Assembly: GCF_009760905.1 (NCBI RefSeq)
Contig: NZ_VIRW01000002.1
Span: 285,194-349,193 of the forward strand
Direction: 5' to 3'
DNA: 64,000 nt
From: Chitinibacter sp. GC72
GTDB lineage: Bacteria; Pseudomonadota; Gammaproteobacteria; Burkholderiales; Chitinibacteraceae
Shown here: positions 25,929 to 35,445 of the stretch, piece after piece
How the letters are laid out: every line of letters starts with the position of its first letter
Numbering within the stretch: position 1 is the first letter of the stretch
Made by a program: the position numbers and the translations under genes
The notes under the pieces: model-generated
What the model was told of the DNA's origin: nothing
The model's database searches: none
What the model saw: the letters and a program-made list of their open reading frames with translations, nothing else

Positions 25929-28301
25929 TCAGAATAGCTGCTGTTGGCGGCTGACTAAGTTGTCAAAGTTATCCTGAAGCAATGGCAGAATCGCATCGGC
26001 AATTGGCTTGAGCTGTGATGCGATGTAGTGTTCGTAATTAATTTTCTGGCGGCGAGCTTCGAGCGGTTCAGGGCCTGCGCCTGTCATCACATAGCTGATC
26101 CACCCGCCTTTTTGATATTGCTGAGGGCGTCCATGCTGTCGGTTGTACTCATCGGCGATTCGCGCCGCGCGAACATGGGGTGGTACGTTACGCTGGTAGT
26201 CTGCTATTGGCCGGCGTAGTCGCTTGCGGTAAACCAGCAATTCATCAAATTCGCCATTCAAAGTGCGCTCAACATACTCCCTGATGAAGTCCTGATAGGG
26301 TTGCTGCCTGAAAATACGCCCGTATAGAGCCTGCTGAAACTGTTGGGCCAGTGGCGTCCAGTCGGTGCGTACGGTTTCCAGCCCCTTATAAACAACTTCA
26401 TCCGTGCCGTCGGCGCGCATGGTGAGCCCCGCATAGCGCTTTTTGCTGCCTTCTTCGGTGCCACGGATGGTGGGCATAAAGAAACGGCAATAGTGTTTCT
26501 CAAATTGAAGTTCGAGTGCGCTTTCCAAACCGAATTGCGATTGCAGATGTTGCTGCCACCAGTGATTAATGTGTTGAGCCAGTCGGTGACCAATGTCCGC
26601 AGCCTGCACCTCAGAATGGGGATGCTTTAGCCAAACGAAGGTCGAATCGGTATCACCGTAAATCACGGTATAACCTTGCTGTTCGATCAACTCACGGGTT
26701 TTGTGCATGATCTCATGCCCACGCATCGTGATCGACGAGGCAAGGCGAGGATCGAAGAAACGACAGCCGCTAGAGCCGAGAACACCATAGAACGAGTTCA
26801 TGATGATTTTTAGTGCCTGTGACAGCGGTGCATTGGATTCGCGTTTTGCGTCTTCCCTTCCTTGCGAGATTTGGCTCACAATCGAGGGTAAACAGTGTTT
26901 GGTGCGCGAGAAGCGCGCCCCCACAAAGCCGGGCACCGAAAACTCATCTTCAGGATGCTGCATGCCTTCGATCAAGCCCACAGGGTCAATCAAAAAACTG
27001 CGGATGATTGAGGGATAGAGGCTCTTATAGTCGAGCACCAGTACCGAATCATACAGCCCCGGTTGCGAATTCATCACAAACCCACCTGGGCTAGGTTGCC
27101 CGTGAACATCGCCCAAATTTGGCGCCACATAGCCTAAGCGATGCATCAATGGCAGATAGCGGTGAGTAAATGCGGCGACTGAACCACCACTGCGATCGAT
27201 TGCTAGGCCCGTGACTGTCGCGCGTTCGAGTAGAAAGGGGATTAGCTCCGTTTTGGCAAAAATACGCGTAACCAGCTCGCAGTCTTTGAGATTGTATTTG
27301 GCAAGAGCGGGTTTATCTTGCTCGAAACGTCGTTGGATTTCATCCATGCGCTGGTAAGGATTGTCACTGGCCTTGCCTTCGCCAAGCAGGGTTTGGGATA
27401 CGTATTCCAAACTGAACGATGGGAAACTCCAGGTGGCGGATTTCAGCGCTTCGATGCCATCAATAATCAGCCGGCCTGCCACACTGGCAAAAAAATGTTC
27501 TTGCTGGGTATGTTTTCTCCATTCCATAACACTGCCGTCCCGTCCAAGACGCAGCGGTATGCGATATTGCTCGGCGTGTTGCTGAAGAACGCGCAGATCG
27601 AACTGCACCAGATTCCAGCCGATAATGGCGTCTGGATCATAGGTCGCAATCCAATTATTTAATTGCTCCAGCAATTGAGGGCGGCTTTCACAGTAAGTGA
27701 GCGTGAAATCAAGTGGCCACTCCTCCCCGTTTTGCGGCCCAAGCATATACACCTGCCGTTGACCGCAGCCTTCTAGCGCAATCGAATACAGTTCGCCCCG
27801 CGCGCTGGTTTCAATATCGAGTGATACCAAGCGTAGCTGGGGACGATAGCCCGACTCAGCTTTAAGGTCGCTATTGATAACGGTATTTTCACCATCAGGC
27901 TGATCATGAAACCAGACCGGCCCGGTGATAAAGCGCTCCATCAAGTAGCGATCCGGCGGAAAAATATCTGCTTCATAGACGTCGATGCCCGCTTGGCGCA
28001 ATTGCCGCTCGAGCCTGCCCAGGTGCTTGTATTGATGGGTATACAGGCCAAGTACCGTTCGGTGCTGAAAATCAGACAGCGCAAGTGGTCGCAGCTCTGA
28101 GCGCCGCATCTCACCCTGCTGCTGGCTACTTAAGATGACTTCTGCCTGCTCACGCAGGCAGGCAGGGATGAAGGCAGTTGAGCGCTGATGGGCTAAGCGA
28201 ATATGGCGCGGGCCGTCATCGCTTGCCAGCCAAAAATCAAGCTCGGTCCCTGTCGCGGTATCGCGCCATTGGCGAGTGAGAAGAAATCCCTTTTGAAGCA
28301 T
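25929..28301 (-). CDS. polB: DNA polymerase II
   Basis: This 790-residue family-B polymerase matches E. coli Pol II in length. Exonuclease motifs are LVSLDIET (Exo I), [11 protein letters not shown] (Exo II) and YNLKDCELV (Exo III). Polymerase motifs are [17 protein letters not shown] (A), [17 protein letters not shown] (B) and [11 protein letters not shown] (C), all with intact catalytic aspartates. In E. coli the enzyme is SOS-induced and restarts stalled forks. No clear LexA box is seen upstream. It is convergent with the HNH gene and transcribed alone. Confidence 0.95.
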   Translation of the reverse strand: MLQKGFLLTRQWRDTATGTELDFWLASDDGPRHIRLAHQRSTAFIPACLREQAEVILSSQQQGEMRRSELRPLALSDFQHRTVLGLYTHQYKHLGRLERQLRQAGIDVYEADIFPPDRYLMERFITGPVWFHDQPDGENTVINSDLKAESGYRPQLRLVSLDIETSARGELYSIALEGCGQRQVYMLGPQNGEEWPLDFTLTYCESRPQLLEQLNNWIATYDPDAIIGWNLVQFDLRVLQQHAEQYRIPLRLGRDGSVMEWRKHTQQEHFFASVAGRLIIDGIEALKSATWSFPSFSLEYVSQTLLGEGKASDNPYQRMDEIQRRFEQDKPALAKYNLKDCELVTRIFAKTELIPFLLERATVTGLAIDRSGGSVAAFTHRYLPLMHRLGYVAPNLGDVHGQPSPGGFVMNSQPGLYDSVLVLDYKSLYPSIIRSFLIDPVGLIEGMQHPEDEFSVPGFVGARFSRTKHCLPSIVSQISQGREDAKRESNAPLSQALKIIMNSFYGVLGSSGCRFFDPRLASSITMRGHEIMHKTRELIEQQGYTVIYGDTDSTFVWLKHPHSEVQAADIGHRLAQHINHWWQQHLQSQFGLESALELQFEKHYCRFFMPTIRGTEEGSKKRYAGLTMRADGTDEVVYKGLETVRTDWTPLAQQFQQALYGRIFRQQPYQDFIREYVERTLNGEFDELLVYRKRLRRPIADYQRNVPPHVRAARIADEYNRQHGRPQQYQKGGWISYVMTGAGPEPLEARRQKINYEHYIASQLKPIADAILPLLQDNFDNLVSRQQQLF

Positions 28302-28712
28302 GCTCTGGGATATGGCCTTGTTTCAGTTTTATCTAGAGGGACGGCTTAGTCTTTGTGCGCTTCGTCTGTGGGTAGGTCAACAAGTCAATCCCCAAGCTCA
28401 CAGCCGAAATAAGCACACAGTATTCGTCATATATTCTATGTTTCATCGCTAGGTACGGCGACAGCAACGTGCTCATGTAGTTCTAAAATTGATCAGGAAG
28501 AATCGAACTTGAAGTGATTGCTACGTTATGCACACACTTTCTAGTGCAATGCCCACTGGCTTAACCGCTACACGTGATAATCTTACCTATCCGTTAATTT
28601 AGAAGCAGGCCACGTGATTGGCTCAATACTTGTCGCAAAGAAGTTTCGCCAATCAATTGGATAGAGAGTTCAAGCCAAACAAAAAGAACTTCATTTTATC
28701 GATGAGACTTGC
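28302..28712. other. Intergenic region without a recognised feature
   Basis: These 411 bp separate the divergent polB and hydrolase genes. I see no ORF with coding character, no hairpin terminator and no LexA-type operator. It must contain both promoters, but none could be fixed. Confidence 0.5.
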
Positions 28713-29909
28713 ATGAATAAGCAAATATCCCTGTTCACGACAGCTGTTTTCCTATTTGCCATTGCACTAGCAAGCGCTAGCAATGACGAAGCGCCGCTAC
28801 GCCATGATTTGAATGAACAAGTACTGATGCTGCAAATAGGGCCGAAAGACCTTGGTATCAAACTCGAAACTACGCTCTACAAACCAAACGGTTCCGGGCC
28901 ATTTCCGCTGGTGGTGATCAACCATGGCAAAAATGCCGGGGATACATCCCTGCAGGAACGGACGCGCTATCCGCTGATGGCACAGGAATTCCTCAAGCGT
29001 GGCTACCTTGTTGCACTACCGATGCGGCGCGGGTTCTCCAAGTCGGGAGGTCAATATCGCCTTGAAGAATGCACCGGCGTTCAGTATACCCGCGACCAAG
29101 CTGACGATGTCACCAAGGTCATTGAGCTACTGCGCGCCAGATCCGACGTAGATGCCAGCCGTATTCTGGTTATGGGGCAATCACTTGGCGGGTTTGTTGC
29201 GTTGGCGCAAGCAGAGCGCACAGTTCCCTGAGTAAGAGCTATTCTTAATTTTGCCGGCGCTATCTACTACCCGAAAAACCCATACTGCGACTTACAACCC
29301 GCGCTTGATACCGCATTCACCATGCTGGGCTCGAACGCCAAAGTCCCTTCGCTGTGGTTTTATGGTGAGAACGATGAAAATCCCAACGGCGAAGCAGCTT
29401 CCAAGCTTTACGCACGCTATCAAGCAGCGGGCGGTCTAGCCCAGTTTGTAAGATTCTCAGCGCCAGCATACGCTTCGCATGGCATGTTCGGGATACGCCA
29501 GACTTTCGATAATATTTGGTGGCTCAAGGCAGAGCCCTTTCTCAAAGCACACGGTCTTCCAACTGCCGTGATTAATCCGCAATATATTGACCCGCCTGCT
29601 CCAAAAGCCAGCGGCTATACCGATAGTCCACGCGACTTCGATGTATTGCCAACCACAGACGAAAACTGTAAAGCCGCTTACCGCAAATTCATCGACGACT
29701 ACGTCGCACCGCGTGCATTTGCTTTTGGTGCCGATGGTGCTTGCGGATGGGTTGCCAATAGCGACAACCCTAGTTTTTATGCGTTAAAGCAATGTAAATC
29801 GGTCGCCAAACAGCCCTGCCAGCTTTACCTCGTCGACGATGTCGTTGTTTGGCCCAAAGCGGCTATAGCGCCATCTAACACCAACACCGAAAAACCACCT
29901 TCAAGCTAA
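28713..29909 (+). pseudogene. Secreted alpha/beta hydrolase with an in-frame TGA
   Basis: The reading frame runs from a signal peptide (FLFAIALASA) through FPLVVINHGKN and the nucleophile elbow VMGQSLGG to a TGA at 29229-29231. It then continues in the same frame to 29909 with LNFAGAIYY, LWFYGENDEN (acid) and YASHGMFG (His). The total is 397 residues when the stop is read through, a normal length for this dienelactone-hydrolase-like family. The TGA most likely replaces a GGA (glycine). A single substitution or a sequencing error explains it. As it stands, the product lacks the catalytic Asp and His. Confidence 0.85.
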
Positions 29910-30042
29910 GTTTCCAATAGGTATATTATTAGAAATAATAATTAACAATGCCTATAGCCATATACCCCCAAGTCAACACTCAAAATCCCCACCATTTTCC
30001 CGGCGTGCATCCTGCTGACCATTGAATCTAATACGCAGCGTT

Positions 30043-30072
30043 AAGCCCGAAGACCTGCGGGTCTTCGGGCTT
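30043..30072 (-). terminator. Terminator of the TonB receptor gene
   Basis: A 13-bp stem (AAGCCCGAAGACC with its complement) and a 4-nt loop lie just past the receptor stop codon. The + side runs into GGTTTT, so it may work in both directions. Confidence 0.75.
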
Positions 30073-30077
30073 GGGTT

Positions 30078-32210
30078 TTACCAGCTGTATTTGAACGAGG
30101 TGTTGACGCTGCGCTCATTGCCGAAGTAGCAATAATTTTCGCCGTAGCACGCCGCCACATAGTCTTTGTCGAACAAATTATTGGCGCTGACTTGCACTGA
30201 AGCGCCTTTTAGCTGGCCTTGCCAGGCGCCCAGATCAAAGCTGGCCGACAGGTCAAACAGTGTGGCCGCTGGCACGGCCATGGTGTTGGCCAGATTGGCG
30301 TAGCTCTTGCCAATATAGCGCGCACCCAGCCCGATTCGGGCGCCGGTGACGGGCGTGTAGTTCAGCCATGCCGATGCCAGTTGCTCTGGCGATTGACGCG
30401 GGCGCTTGCCTTCGGCCTGTGCTTCACCGTTGCGGATGGTCATGTCGCTGTAGGTGTAGGCAGCCTGCAGATGAAACTTCTCGCTCAGGGCCAGATGCCC
30501 TTCCAGCTCCAGCCCGCGCGATTTGACCGTGCCGACAGATTCAAAATGACCTTGCCCTGGCACCATGCGCGCGAGATTCTTCTGCTGCAGATCATAGAGC
30601 GCGGCAGTGAACAAGGTGGCAGAATTAGGCTGATATTTCACACCCACTTCCCATTGCTTGCCGCGTGACGGCTGCAGTACCTTGCCCGCAGCGTCGACAT
30701 TGCTGCTCGGATCAAATGATTCGCTATAGCTGACATACGGGGCTAGGCCATTGTCGAACAAGTACAGCACGCCCAAACGGCGACTGGTTTCACCGCCATC
30801 CCATTCGGTTTTGCTTTGGGTGCCGGTATCCAGCGTCGAGGTCTTGGCGCGATCGTAGCGAACCCCACCGGTCAAGCGCCACGCGCCCAGCGTGATCTGG
30901 TCTTGTAGGTAGTAGCCCAGTTGCCTGAATTCGCGTACCCAGTTCGACTGTTCAATATTACTAACCGTGGTGCTGCCGTACACCGGCTGGAAGGCATCAA
31001 TTCCAGCCACCAAGCCGCCTCCCCAGAAGCCGGTATTTTTGCGGCCCTGATAATCAAGCCCGGCGACAACGTCATGAATCAGCGCACCCGTGGCAAAGGT
31101 ACCTTGCACGCGGGTATCGACCGCCAGACCTTTTAGCTTCTCTTTCGAGAAGCTATACCCCCGTGCTAGTTCGGTATCGCTATTCCAGCCGCTTTGATAA
31201 AACTGCTTGGAAGCATAATCCGAGTTGGTGTAGCGTACATTCTGCCGCACTTGCCAGGCCGGGTTGAAACGATGAGCAAACTGATAGCCCAGCATGCGCT
31301 GCTCGCGGTCAAATTGATCCTTGTTCGGCTCGCCATCAAAAAACTCGCGGCTTACTTTGCGCCCGGCGTGTGCGATCACTGAGCCTGCATACGGTGTGCC
31401 GCTGTGATACCCGCCTTCGGGATCATTTTGCACATAGGCTTGCAAGAGCAAGGCGGTGTTTTCCGATGGCTGCCACATCAGTTGCGGCATGATCACCAGC
31501 CGCTTCTCGCTGGCGTGATCCTGCATGCTGTCGGCTTCGCGCCCCAAGCCGGTCAGACGATAGCTCAGCGTATCGCTCAAGCCGCCCGCCAGATCAAAGC
31601 CCAGACCCAGCGTATTGTGACTACCCGTTTCCAGACGGATTTCGCTGTGCTTGGCCATTTGCGGCTGCTTGCTCATCAGCGCCACCATGCCGCCCGGCGC
31701 GGCATTGCCGTACAGCACCGAAATCGGCCCGCGCACCAGATCGATCCGTTCGACAAAATACGGGTCAATCTGGAAAGCGCTAAAGCTACCCGCGTCCGAC
31801 ATCAGCCGCATGCCGTCCAGCGTGGTATTGGCCATGCTGGTATCGGCAAAGCCGCGCAAGGCCACGTAGTCGTAGCGCATGGCATTGCCAAACAGGCCTG
31901 AATACGCACCCGGTGCGTAGTCCAGCGCCTGTGCAATCGTGCGCGGCATCTGCGCCTCGATCTGCGCCTGGCTGACTACACTCACCGCTTGCGCAAGCTC
32001 ATTGAGCGGCGTAGTGGTCTTGCTGGCAGCACGGCTTTCCCCCACCGACCAGTTCCCCGCACTGCGCTCCTGCGCCGCCGTTTCGGCCGTCACTTCCACC
32101 TCCTGCAATAGCGCGGCATCGCTGGCCAGCACGCTCCCCGCAGTCATCGTCATGCCGGCTGCGCACAAGGCCAGCACCAGCGGATGCACTCTCCATTTCA
32201 CTTGCTTCAT
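30078..32210 (-). CDS. TonB-dependent siderophore receptor
   Basis: This 710-residue outer-membrane receptor has a signal peptide to about Ala29 (LASDA), a plug domain with LNELAQAVSVVSQAQIEAQMP and a long beta-barrel ending in FKYSW, with the terminal aromatic required for outer-membrane assembly. It belongs to the FhuA/FpvA-like siderophore group. It is transcribed away from the siderophore operon and shares its Fur box, so it is the likely receptor for that product. The ATG at 32210 has AGGATAGG upstream. Confidence 0.93.
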   Translation of the reverse strand: MKQVKWRVHPLVLALCAAGMTMTAGSVLASDAALLQEVEVTAETAAQERSAGNWSVGESRAASKTTTPLNELAQAVSVVSQAQIEAQMPRTIAQALDYAPGAYSGLFGNAMRYDYVALRGFADTSMANTTLDGMRLMSDAGSFSAFQIDPYFVERIDLVRGPISVLYGNAAPGGMVALMSKQPQMAKHSEIRLETGSHNTLGLGFDLAGGLSDTLSYRLTGLGREADSMQDHASEKRLVIMPQLMWQPSENTALLLQAYVQNDPEGGYHSGTPYAGSVIAHAGRKVSREFFDGEPNKDQFDREQRMLGYQFAHRFNPAWQVRQNVRYTNSDYASKQFYQSGWNSDTELARGYSFSKEKLKGLAVDTRVQGTFATGALIHDVVAGLDYQGRKNTGFWGGGLVAGIDAFQPVYGSTTVSNIEQSNWVREFRQLGYYLQDQITLGAWRLTGGVRYDRAKTSTLDTGTQSKTEWDGGETSRRLGVLYLFDNGLAPYVSYSESFDPSSNVDAAGKVLQPSRGKQWEVGVKYQPNSATLFTAALYDLQQKNLARMVPGQGHFESVGTVKSRGLELEGHLALSEKFHLQAAYTYSDMTIRNGEAQAEGKRPRQSPEQLASAWLNYTPVTGARIGLGARYIGKSYANLANTMAVPAATLFDLSASFDLGAWQGQLKGASVQVSANNLFDKDYVAACYGENYCYFGNERSVNTSFKYSW

Positions 32211-32262
32211 ACCTATCCTCATCGTTCATCGAGTTGGGATTCAAATACCCCAAGCGATGAGA

Positions 32263-32291
32263 ATGATAATGCCATTGATAATCATTGTCAT
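32263..32291 (-). promoter_or_regulatory. Promoter of the TonB receptor gene
   Basis: On the minus strand, -35 ATGACA (32291-32286), a 17-bp spacer and -10 TATCAT (32268-32263). It overlaps the Fur box. Confidence 0.6.
32271..32289. promoter_or_regulatory. Fur box between the receptor gene and the siderophore operon
   Basis: GCCATTGATAATCATTGTC matches the 19-bp Fur consensus at 15 positions. A further GATAAT lies just to the left (32265-32270), suggesting extended binding. The site covers the -35 of the operon promoter and the spacer and -35 of the receptor promoter, so iron-loaded Fur should shut both. Confidence 0.88.
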
Positions 32292-32303
32292 CTACGTTAT
32301 AGT
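32275..32303 (+). promoter_or_regulatory. Promoter of the siderophore operon
   Basis: -35 TTGATA (32275-32280), a 17-bp spacer and -10 TATAGT (32298-32303). The -35 lies inside the Fur box. Confidence 0.8.
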
Positions 32304-32379
32304 CCGCAGCGATTATTCTTTGATGCAGATGAATTGCACCTGACAGCCAATTAGGGCCTGTTGACGCTTGGAGATGAGC

Positions 32380-33687
32380 ATGCAAAACAAGATTTACGAC
32401 TTAATCGGCATTGGCATCGGCCCATTCAATCTGGGGCTGGCCGCTCTGAGCGAGCCGATTGCCGGGCTCGATACGCTGTTTTTTGACATGGCCGATCATT
32501 TCAACTGGCACCCGGGCATGCTGCTGGACAGGGCGACGATGCAGACTTCGTTTATCGCCGATCTGGTCACGCTGGCCGACCCGACCAGCCCGTACAGCTT
32601 TTTGAATTTCGCCAAGCAAAGCGGCCGTCTGTACGCCTTTTACATCAAGGAAGATTTCTTTCTGCTGCGGCAGGAATACAACCAGTACTGCCAGTGGGTG
32701 GCGGGCCAGTTAAGCAATCTGCGCTTTGGGCAATTTGTGCAATTTGCGCGCTACGACGAACAACAGGCCTGCTATGTATTGACCTGCACGTCAACTAGGA
32801 CGGGCGCTAGCAGCCAATACCTGGCCAAAAAGCTGGTACTGGGCACCGGCACCAAGCCGCAATTGCCACCCTGCTGCGATGGCGTACCGGTGACTCACAG
32901 CGGCCAGTATCTGGCGCGCAAAGCCCAGCTGCAGCAGAAAAAACGCCTCGCCGTGGTGGGCAGCGGACAAAGCGCGGCCGAGATTTACCTTGATCTGCTA
33001 CAGGATGCGCGCCGCTATGGCTACCAGATCGACTGGATCACCCGCTCGCCACGGTTTTTCCCGCTGGAATACACCAAGCTCACGCTGGAAATGACCTCGC
33101 CCGATTACATCGACTACTTCCACGCGCTGCCCGACCATACCCGCTCGCCACTGCTGGAATCGCAAAAAGGCCTGTACAAAGGCATTAACCGCACGCTGAT
33201 CAACGCCATTTTTGACGAGCTGTATCGCCTCAAGCTCGATGGCGAGCTGCCCAGCCGCTTGCTCAGCAATGTGGAAATGCAGGCGCTAACGCTGAAAAAC
33301 GGCAACTACACGCTCAAACTGCACCACCATGAAACCGGCCAGCATGAGCACGCCGACTACGACGGGCTGGTGATCGCCAGCGGCTATGGCTATCAGGCAC
33401 CGGCATTGATGCAAGGCGTGCAGCATCGCATCCGTCACGATGCGCAAGGCCGTCTAGCCGTGCGCCGCAACTACAGCATTGACCTGCACGGCAACGAGAT
33501 TTTTGTGCAAAACGCCGAGCTGCATACGCATGGCCTGGCCGCGCCCGATCTGACCATGGCCTGCCATCGCAATTCGGTCATCCTGCGCGAAGTGCTGGGG
33601 CATTCGCCCTACCCGATCGAGCAACGCGTAGCTTTCCAGCAATTTGGCCTCAGCGCCACCGAACAGCAGGAAATGGCATGGGCTTGA
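32380..33687 (+). CDS. Diamine/lysine N-hydroxylase of siderophore synthesis (AlcA/PubA/IucD family)
   Basis: This 435-residue flavin N-monooxygenase hydroxylates the terminal amine of a diamine or lysine in the first step of hydroxamate siderophore synthesis. Visible are the FAD motif GIGIGPFNLGLAAL, the substrate-pocket MQTSFIADLVTLADP, the NADPH motif VVGSGQSAAE and the closing GLVIASGYGYQ. Only one NIS synthetase follows, so a putrescine or cadaverine substrate (as in alcaligin or putrebactin) is more likely than the lysine of aerobactin. The ATG at 32380 has TTGGAG 6 nt upstream; 32374 is also in frame. It is first gene of the operon. Confidence 0.9.
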   Translation: MQNKIYDLIGIGIGPFNLGLAALSEPIAGLDTLFFDMADHFNWHPGMLLDRATMQTSFIADLVTLADPTSPYSFLNFAKQSGRLYAFYIKEDFFLLRQEYNQYCQWVAGQLSNLRFGQFVQFARYDEQQACYVLTCTSTRTGASSQYLAKKLVLGTGTKPQLPPCCDGVPVTHSGQYLARKAQLQQKKRLAVVGSGQSAAEIYLDLLQDARRYGYQIDWITRSPRFFPLEYTKLTLEMTSPDYIDYFHALPDHTRSPLLESQKGLYKGINRTLINAIFDELYRLKLDGELPSRLLSNVEMQALTLKNGNYTLKLHHHETGQHEHADYDGLVIASGYGYQAPALMQGVQHRIRHDAQGRLAVRRNYSIDLHGNEIFVQNAELHTHGLAAPDLTMACHRNSVILREVLGHSPYPIEQRVAFQQFGLSATEQQEMAWA

Positions 33688-34850
33688 AATTCTGGCTGAT
33701 TGCCATGACCGCGGTGGCCGTGGTCGCCGACACGATGCTGCTGCCGTTTTATCCACAGTATTTTGCTGAGCGCTTTGGCGTGAGCAATCCCGAACACGTC
33801 GGCACGTATACGGCGGCAATTTGCCTCGTGGCCATGCTGGCGCTGCCTTTCTGGGCGCGCATGGTGCGCCACGGCGGCACATTAAGACTACTGCTCTGGA
33901 CTCAGGTTGGTGCGGGCCTGCTGTGCATCGCCTGCAGCTTTACCGATAGCCTGTGGCTGTTCTGGGTTTTGTCGCTGGCGATGATTGTTTTCAAGGCCAG
34001 CTATTTATTGATTTATCCCTATCTGATGGCGGGCGAGGACGAGGCCAATCACGGCCATACCATCGGCCTCCTGTCGATTGTCGTGCACTTTGGGCATATT
34101 GCCGGTGCCGTGCTGGGTGGTTTTGCGCTGACGCACTGGCCGCTGGAGCATGCTTTTCTGCTAATGGCCGTCGGCGATATTGTGCAGATTGGCGTCTGCG
34201 CCTATCTGATTTATGCCGGGCTGGAGCAGCCCGCGCCACCGGCCGAAGACACAGCCCAGCCAATCACCACCTCGCGGGGGATTTATCCGCTGGGCGTGCT
34301 GATGCTGGTGTTTTATTTCAGCGAATACCAGATCGTGCCGTTTTTTGTGCAGTACTGGCAGCAAACCGAGCCTGAACACGGCGTGCAGCTGGCGGCGTGG
34401 GTGTACGCCATACCGGCGGCGGTGGGTCTGCTGGCGCTGTGGTTCAACCAGCGCGTCGGGCAGCAAAGCCTGGCCAACCATGCGGTTTTCTGCCTGATTC
34501 TGGGCATTGCCGGTTTGCTGCTGCAAGGCTCGGGAGAAACAGGCTGGGTGCTCTTTGGCCGCGTGCTGTTTGGCTGGGCGTCATTCCAGCTCACCGTGCG
34601 CCTTGATGCGCTGATTTTCGAAAAAAGCAGCCCGGCTGCGTATGCGCACGATTACAGCAAGATCAACCTGTTTCAGAACATTGGCGTGCTGATGTCGTAT
34701 TACAGCGCGGGCTGGCTGGTCAGCCTGCACGGCTTGAGCACGCCATTCTGGCTTGCTGCCGCCGGGCTCTTGCTGAGCTTGCTGCTGTACCCCCTGATCA
34801 ATGCCGCCCCCGCGCTGCCCACCCGGAGAACTGCCGATGTCCTGCCGTGA
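33678..34850 (+). CDS. MFS transporter, probable siderophore exporter
   Basis: This 390-residue major facilitator has about 11-12 membrane helices and a loop rich in Pro/Ala near residue 190 dividing the halves. It overlaps the monooxygenase gene by 10 bp and the acyltransferase gene by 14 bp. In alcaligin clusters an MFS protein (AlcS) exports the siderophore; the position here supports the same role. Substrate is inferred from context only. Confidence 0.82.
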   Translation: MGLKFWLIAMTAVAVVADTMLLPFYPQYFAERFGVSNPEHVGTYTAAICLVAMLALPFWARMVRHGGTLRLLLWTQVGAGLLCIACSFTDSLWLFWVLSLAMIVFKASYLLIYPYLMAGEDEANHGHTIGLLSIVVHFGHIAGAVLGGFALTHWPLEHAFLLMAVGDIVQIGVCAYLIYAGLEQPAPPAEDTAQPITTSRGIYPLGVLMLVFYFSEYQIVPFFVQYWQQTEPEHGVQLAAWVYAIPAAVGLLALWFNQRVGQQSLANHAVFCLILGIAGLLLQGSGETGWVLFGRVLFGWASFQLTVRLDALIFEKSSPAAYAHDYSKINLFQNIGVLMSYYSAGWLVSLHGLSTPFWLAAAGLLLSLLLYPLINAAPALPTRRTADVLP

Positions 34851-35445
34851 TTTGAACGAGAACGCTGCCACACCCGAGATGGTTTTTTGCCACACCGTCA
34901 GCGGCGTGGGGCAATTTCAATTGCGGCCACTGTCCAGCGCCGACTTTGCCTTATTACACCAGTGGGTGACAGCACCGCGCGCCAGCTTCTGGGGTATGCA
35001 GCAGGCCAGCCCCGATGAAGTGGCGCAATGCTATCGCCAGCAAATCGAGTCAGCGCATTGCGCGCCGTATCTGGCTTTTTACGCTGGCCAGCCTGCGTTT
35101 CTGCTCGAAACCTACGATCCGGCGCACGACGAACTCGGCCAGCATTACGCCGTGCAAGCTGGCGATATCGGCATGCATTTTCTGGTCGCCCCCGCCAGTG
35201 GCCCCGCCGTGCACGGTTTTACCCGCGCGGTGATGCAAACGATTCTGGCCTTTCTATTTAGCCAGAGCCGCCATCTGCGCGTAGTCGTCGAGCCGGATGT
35301 AAACAACCAGAAGATCCACCCGATCAATCGCGACGCCGGTTTTTGCTACCAGCACACCATCAAGCTCTCGTACAAAACCGCCTGGTTTGCCATCTGCGAT
35401 CGCGCCTCATTTCTGCAAGCTACCGAACTGGAGATCACTGCATGA
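34837..35445 (+). CDS. Siderophore acyltransferase (AlcB/IucB-type GNAT)
   Basis: This 202-residue GNAT of the AlcB/IucB family acylates the hydroxylamine made by the monooxygenase, usually with succinyl-CoA in macrocyclic dihydroxamate pathways. Family blocks seen are FQLRPLSSADFALLHQWV, the FWGM step, YDPAHDELGQHY, GDIGMHFLVAP and VVVEPDVNNQKIHPINRDAGF. The ATG at 34837 has GGAG upstream. It overlaps the NIS gene by 4 bp. Confidence 0.9.
   Translation: MSCRDLNENAATPEMVFCHTVSGVGQFQLRPLSSADFALLHQWVTAPRASFWGMQQASPDEVAQCYRQQIESAHCAPYLAFYAGQPAFLLETYDPAHDELGQHYAVQAGDIGMHFLVAPASGPAVHGFTRAVMQTILAFLFSQSRHLRVVVEPDVNNQKIHPINRDAGFCYQHTIKLSYKTAWFAICDRASFLQATELEITA

Noticed and set aside
29229..29231. 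TGA in the hydrolase as a selenocysteine codon
   Set aside because: It lies outside the active site, at a position that is probably glycine in homologues (next codon GTA, consensus PGVRA), and no SECIS-like hairpin follows.
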